Below, piece after piece: positions 61,601 through 64,000 of a stretch of 64,000 bases of DNA (its first letter is position 1; each line of letters starts with the position of its first letter). The notes beneath the pieces are model-generated. The model had not been told where the DNA came from, did not search any database, and saw only the letters and a program-made list of their open reading frames with translations. Location of the stretch: assembly GCA_027625915.1 (NCBI GenBank), contig JANTQA010000021.1:2108001-2172000 (forward strand), read 5' to 3'. The position numbers and the translations under genes are program-made. Origin of the DNA: Anaeramoeba flamelloides (lineage: Eukaryota > Metamonada > Anaeramoebidae).

Positions 61601-64000
61601 CAAATGAAAATGATGAAAAAAACAAAAAAACAACCAAAAAGGCAAAAAACAACAGCAACAACTACTTGAGTGATAATGGAATTTCAATACCATCCTTAAC
61701 TTTAGAAAAAAATGAAATAGTCTTTGACATTAAATGGAAAAATAATCAAAAGAATTCAGTTTTCATTTTAGCAATTTTAACCAATAAAAGGATTTTAATA
61801 ACTTCTCAAAATTTTGAAATTCTTCAAATAGTCAACAAGCAAATTAATTCTTTTTCTTATCCCACATTTTATTCTTGCTATTGGATCGGATGGACTTTGG
61901 TTTTTAATACTAATTCTAGTGTTAAATATATCACTTTAGACCGTACACAACCGGTAAAAACGATTTGCTTATTGAATTGCTCATTTTCCAAAATAATTGG
62001 TGTTTTACCAGATCGTTTAATGCTGATTTGCAATAAAAAAATATATAATAAAAGGCCAACGGTTATTGAAAGGCAAATAATTAATCTTTTTGAACCATTG
62101 ATAAATGGGTTTATTTCAATTCCATTAAATAAATTATTCTTAAAAGAATATGAAAATAAAGAAAACTTAATCAGAATAATCATTGAAATTATTAAAAAAT
62201 ATAATATTGAAAATATCGATATAAAATTTTTAAAAATCCTAGATCAAAAGGGTTTTTCTGAAATTGCTTTGGCCATTTCTGAAGAAATCAAGGAGATTAA
62301 TCTCGAAGATAAAATACTTTTTGCTATTAATTCTAGAAAATTTGATAAATGTTATCAAATATTATACTCTGCTTTATTAAACTCAAATAATAATAATAAT
62401 AAAAATAATCATACCACTCATAATAATGGAACTAATAATCATAGTAGTACTGATAATGATAATTTAATATTTAATTTAAATAAAAAATCCAAATTTTGGA
62501 AACTATTTTATTTATTGGCTAATAATTCTTTAAAGTTTGGCCAATTTTCAATTGCTAAAAATTGTTTTATTATTTTGAATGACTATTATTCTTTATTTCT
62601 ATTGTATACTTCAATGGGTAATAAAAATGAAATTGCACAATTACTATGGGATATTTTTAATAAAAATAAAAAAAAAATTGATCAATTAACTAAAAATAAA
62701 TTAATTCATTTGTGTTCCATTTTTTTGGAATTAAAAAATCCAATTCTAATTACAGATCCTAAAAAAAAAGTCAAAAAAAAATTACAAAATTTTGATATCA
62801 ATTTTAATCAAACTAAAAATATCATCAACAGCAATGATGACACTATTAAAAATTTGCCTTTAAATATTCTCAAAAATCAAAATAGTTCAAATCAAAATAT
62901 TGAAGCAATAAAATCTAATTTTTTTACCAGTGATCTAAATATTTATACAAGCAATAATAAGAAGGAAACTAATATTAAAGTATTAAATTTAAATGATTCC
63001 AAAAATTGGTTTACATTACCTATCAAATTAAATGCTAAAGATAATCAAGATCACAATATTTTTAATAGTTTTATTGTACCCAAAATACCCGAAAATCATT
63101 TAAAGAACCCAATTATTTTGAAGAAAATTGAGCCAATAAAAAAAAAGAAAATTAAAACTAAAAAAAATCCAAAATCAAAAAAAAAATCAAAAATAATAAA
63201 AAGAACAATTTCAAAGCAAAATGCTCCATTGAAATTATCTGATAGCAAAAGAATCAAATCCGTTTCGAATATTTTGGGTGTTAAATTTAATAATACATTA
63301 CAACCTAATAATTCACGCTCATTTAAAACTTTACAATTTCCAAAGGCAAATGCTGATAAAATAAAAAATGTGCCGAAAAAATCGCCAAAAAAAAATACAA
63401 ATAAAATCAAAAATATAAAGGATAACGGGGATATAAAAGAGGGAAAAAACGGGGAAAATACTGATGGGCACAGAAAGGAAAAAGTGCATCAGGAGAAAAG
63501 GGATGTTAAAGAGAAAAAGGATGTTAAAGAGAAAAAGGATGATAAAAAGAAAAAGGGTGAGCATCATAAAAATGGCAAGAATGATAAAGGGAAAAAAGAA
63601 AGCAAAGGTATTAAAGACAATAAAGAGAAAAAGGATGTGAAAGAAAAAAATGAAGAAAAAGAGAAAAGGGATAAGAAAAATAAAAAGGATAAGATCAAAA
63701 ATACTGGTAAAAAGGGTTCAAAGAATTCCAAAACATTGCAGCCCAAGCAAATTCAACAGCACTCTATTGCTCTAAAAAAACAAACCAATTCACAGTCTTT
63801 AAAGCCCCAAAAATCTTCAAAGCCATTAACACAAAAGCAACTGCAAAGGCAATTAAAGGAAGAGATGAAAAGAAAAAGAGAACAATTAAAAAAGGAGGCT
63901 CAAGAAAGAATACAATTTGAAAAAGAAGAAAAAAAACGAAACAAGAAGCAAGAAAAGGAAAGAAAGAAGCAAGAAAAAATTGAACGTAAAAAAATGAAGC
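55022..64000 (+). CDS. TSET/TPLATE complex WD40 subunit, TWD40-2-like (3' end beyond window)
   Basis: Exons 55022-55533, 57939-58265 and 60774 to the window end join in frame to at least 1355 residues; no stop before base 64000. The first propeller (about 1-275) has FHPHFTSIYVSDSLKIEEYD, CLHPIKPICC and GGKSGVFSLWDLS. The second starts near CHPKFNYL (about 305) and includes ILTNKRILITSQNFEIL. An alpha-solenoid (about 690-945) includes LKFGQFSIAKNCFIILNDY. These blocks correspond in order to Arabidopsis TWD40-2 as I recall it (HPKLNLAAL, LTTQRVLMVSADFDIL, IKYGQFDSAKETFEVI). TSET is a coat-like adaptor complex at the plasma membrane in plants and Dictyostelium. From about residue 945 a Lys/Glu-rich linker and coiled coil, not expected in the plant protein, run to the edge. 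COPI alpha/beta' is the main alternative, less likely given these blocks. Confidence 0.85.
55581..55648. repeat. Long T run after a splice donor
   Basis: Nearly uninterrupted T, starting about 50 bp into TSET-subunit intron 1. Confidence 0.9.
56886..56918. repeat. AAAAC microsatellite
   Basis: Six AAAAC-type units in TSET-subunit intron 1; similar units occur at 20580-20680 (RhoGEF intron 1) and 24955-25034. Confidence 0.88.
56962..57540 (+). repeat. 0.6-kb dispersed repeat, copy 3, in TSET-subunit intron 1
   Basis: More diverged copy of the same repeat, with GAAGAAGTGTCAATTCCACT, GGCCATGAATGG and CTCAATATAAAAAAAATTCA as the clearest shared blocks. Confidence 0.75.
58266..60773 (+). other. 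2.5-kb intron 2 of the TSET-subunit gene
   Basis: GTAAAA donor and AATAG acceptor, phase 2; joining gives ATRVELNKP, which continues the family pattern WKTRV.. . It contains a copy of the 0.7-kb inverted-repeat element at about 59494-60188. No exon was recognised inside. Confidence 0.8.
59494..60188 (+). mobile_element. 0.7-kb TIR element (family 6, copy 3), in TSET-subunit intron 2
   Basis: Same orientation as the 51907-52599 copy, with shared GGTTCAAATGTCTCTAAAAA, AAAGGTTGAATT, TCAATATTCAGACTT and GGAATACTATTATTTT. The terminal repeats are weaker; the boundaries are approximate. Confidence 0.68.

Overview
This window is nuclear DNA of a single-celled eukaryote with an extremely AT-rich genome. 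The evidence is GT-AG introns in every recognised gene, TAA stops, long A/T homopolymers, Asn- and Lys/Glu-rich low-complexity proteins, and a gene set (G-protein beta, DH-PH-FYVE RhoGEF, SR splicing factor, Rab GTPase, TSET subunit) typical of a free-living amoeboid protist. An amoebozoan or an Anaeramoeba-like lineage fits. The gene spacing and intron length are far larger than in Dictyostelium. This placement is inference from protein style, not a phylogeny.

Layout: five protein genes, all on the + strand, are separated by 3-11 kb of repeat-filled DNA. (1) G-protein beta subunit, 9996-16900, 4 exons. (2) FGD-type DH-PH-FYVE Rho exchange factor with a long charged and Ser-rich tail, 20166-29630, 6 exons. 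(3) RS-RRM splicing factor of Tra2 type, 40529-41836, 2 exons. (4) Rab8/Rab1-like small GTPase, 47083-51532, 5 exons. (5) A WD40/alpha-solenoid protein matching the TWD40-2 subunit of the TSET (TPLATE) membrane-trafficking complex, from 55022 past the window end, 3 exons visible. Exon joins were chosen by reading frame, GT-AG borders and family conservation. All five join without a frame conflict; the four complete genes give proteins of about 345, 1023, 398 and 208 residues.

Functionally, four of the five genes belong to signalling and membrane/cytoskeleton control: heterotrimeric G protein, Rho GEF with a PI3P-binding FYVE finger, Rab, and TSET coat subunit. There is no sign of an operon.

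The rest is dominated by small mobile elements. At least ten families of short terminal-inverted-repeat elements can be recognised by eye; for most, the ends abut TA dinucleotides (Tc1/mariner style) and for one the ends abut TTAA (piggyBac style). In addition there are broken LINEs, a 0.6-kb dispersed repeat in three copies, a modular hairpin repeat whose module order is circularly permuted in one copy, and a diverged 0.8-kb direct duplication. Introns fall into two classes: nine short ones (100-314 bp) and six long ones (1.5-5.5 kb). Every long intron contains at least one recognisable repeat or mobile element. No tRNA, rRNA, CRISPR array, LTR element or virus-like element could be supported.
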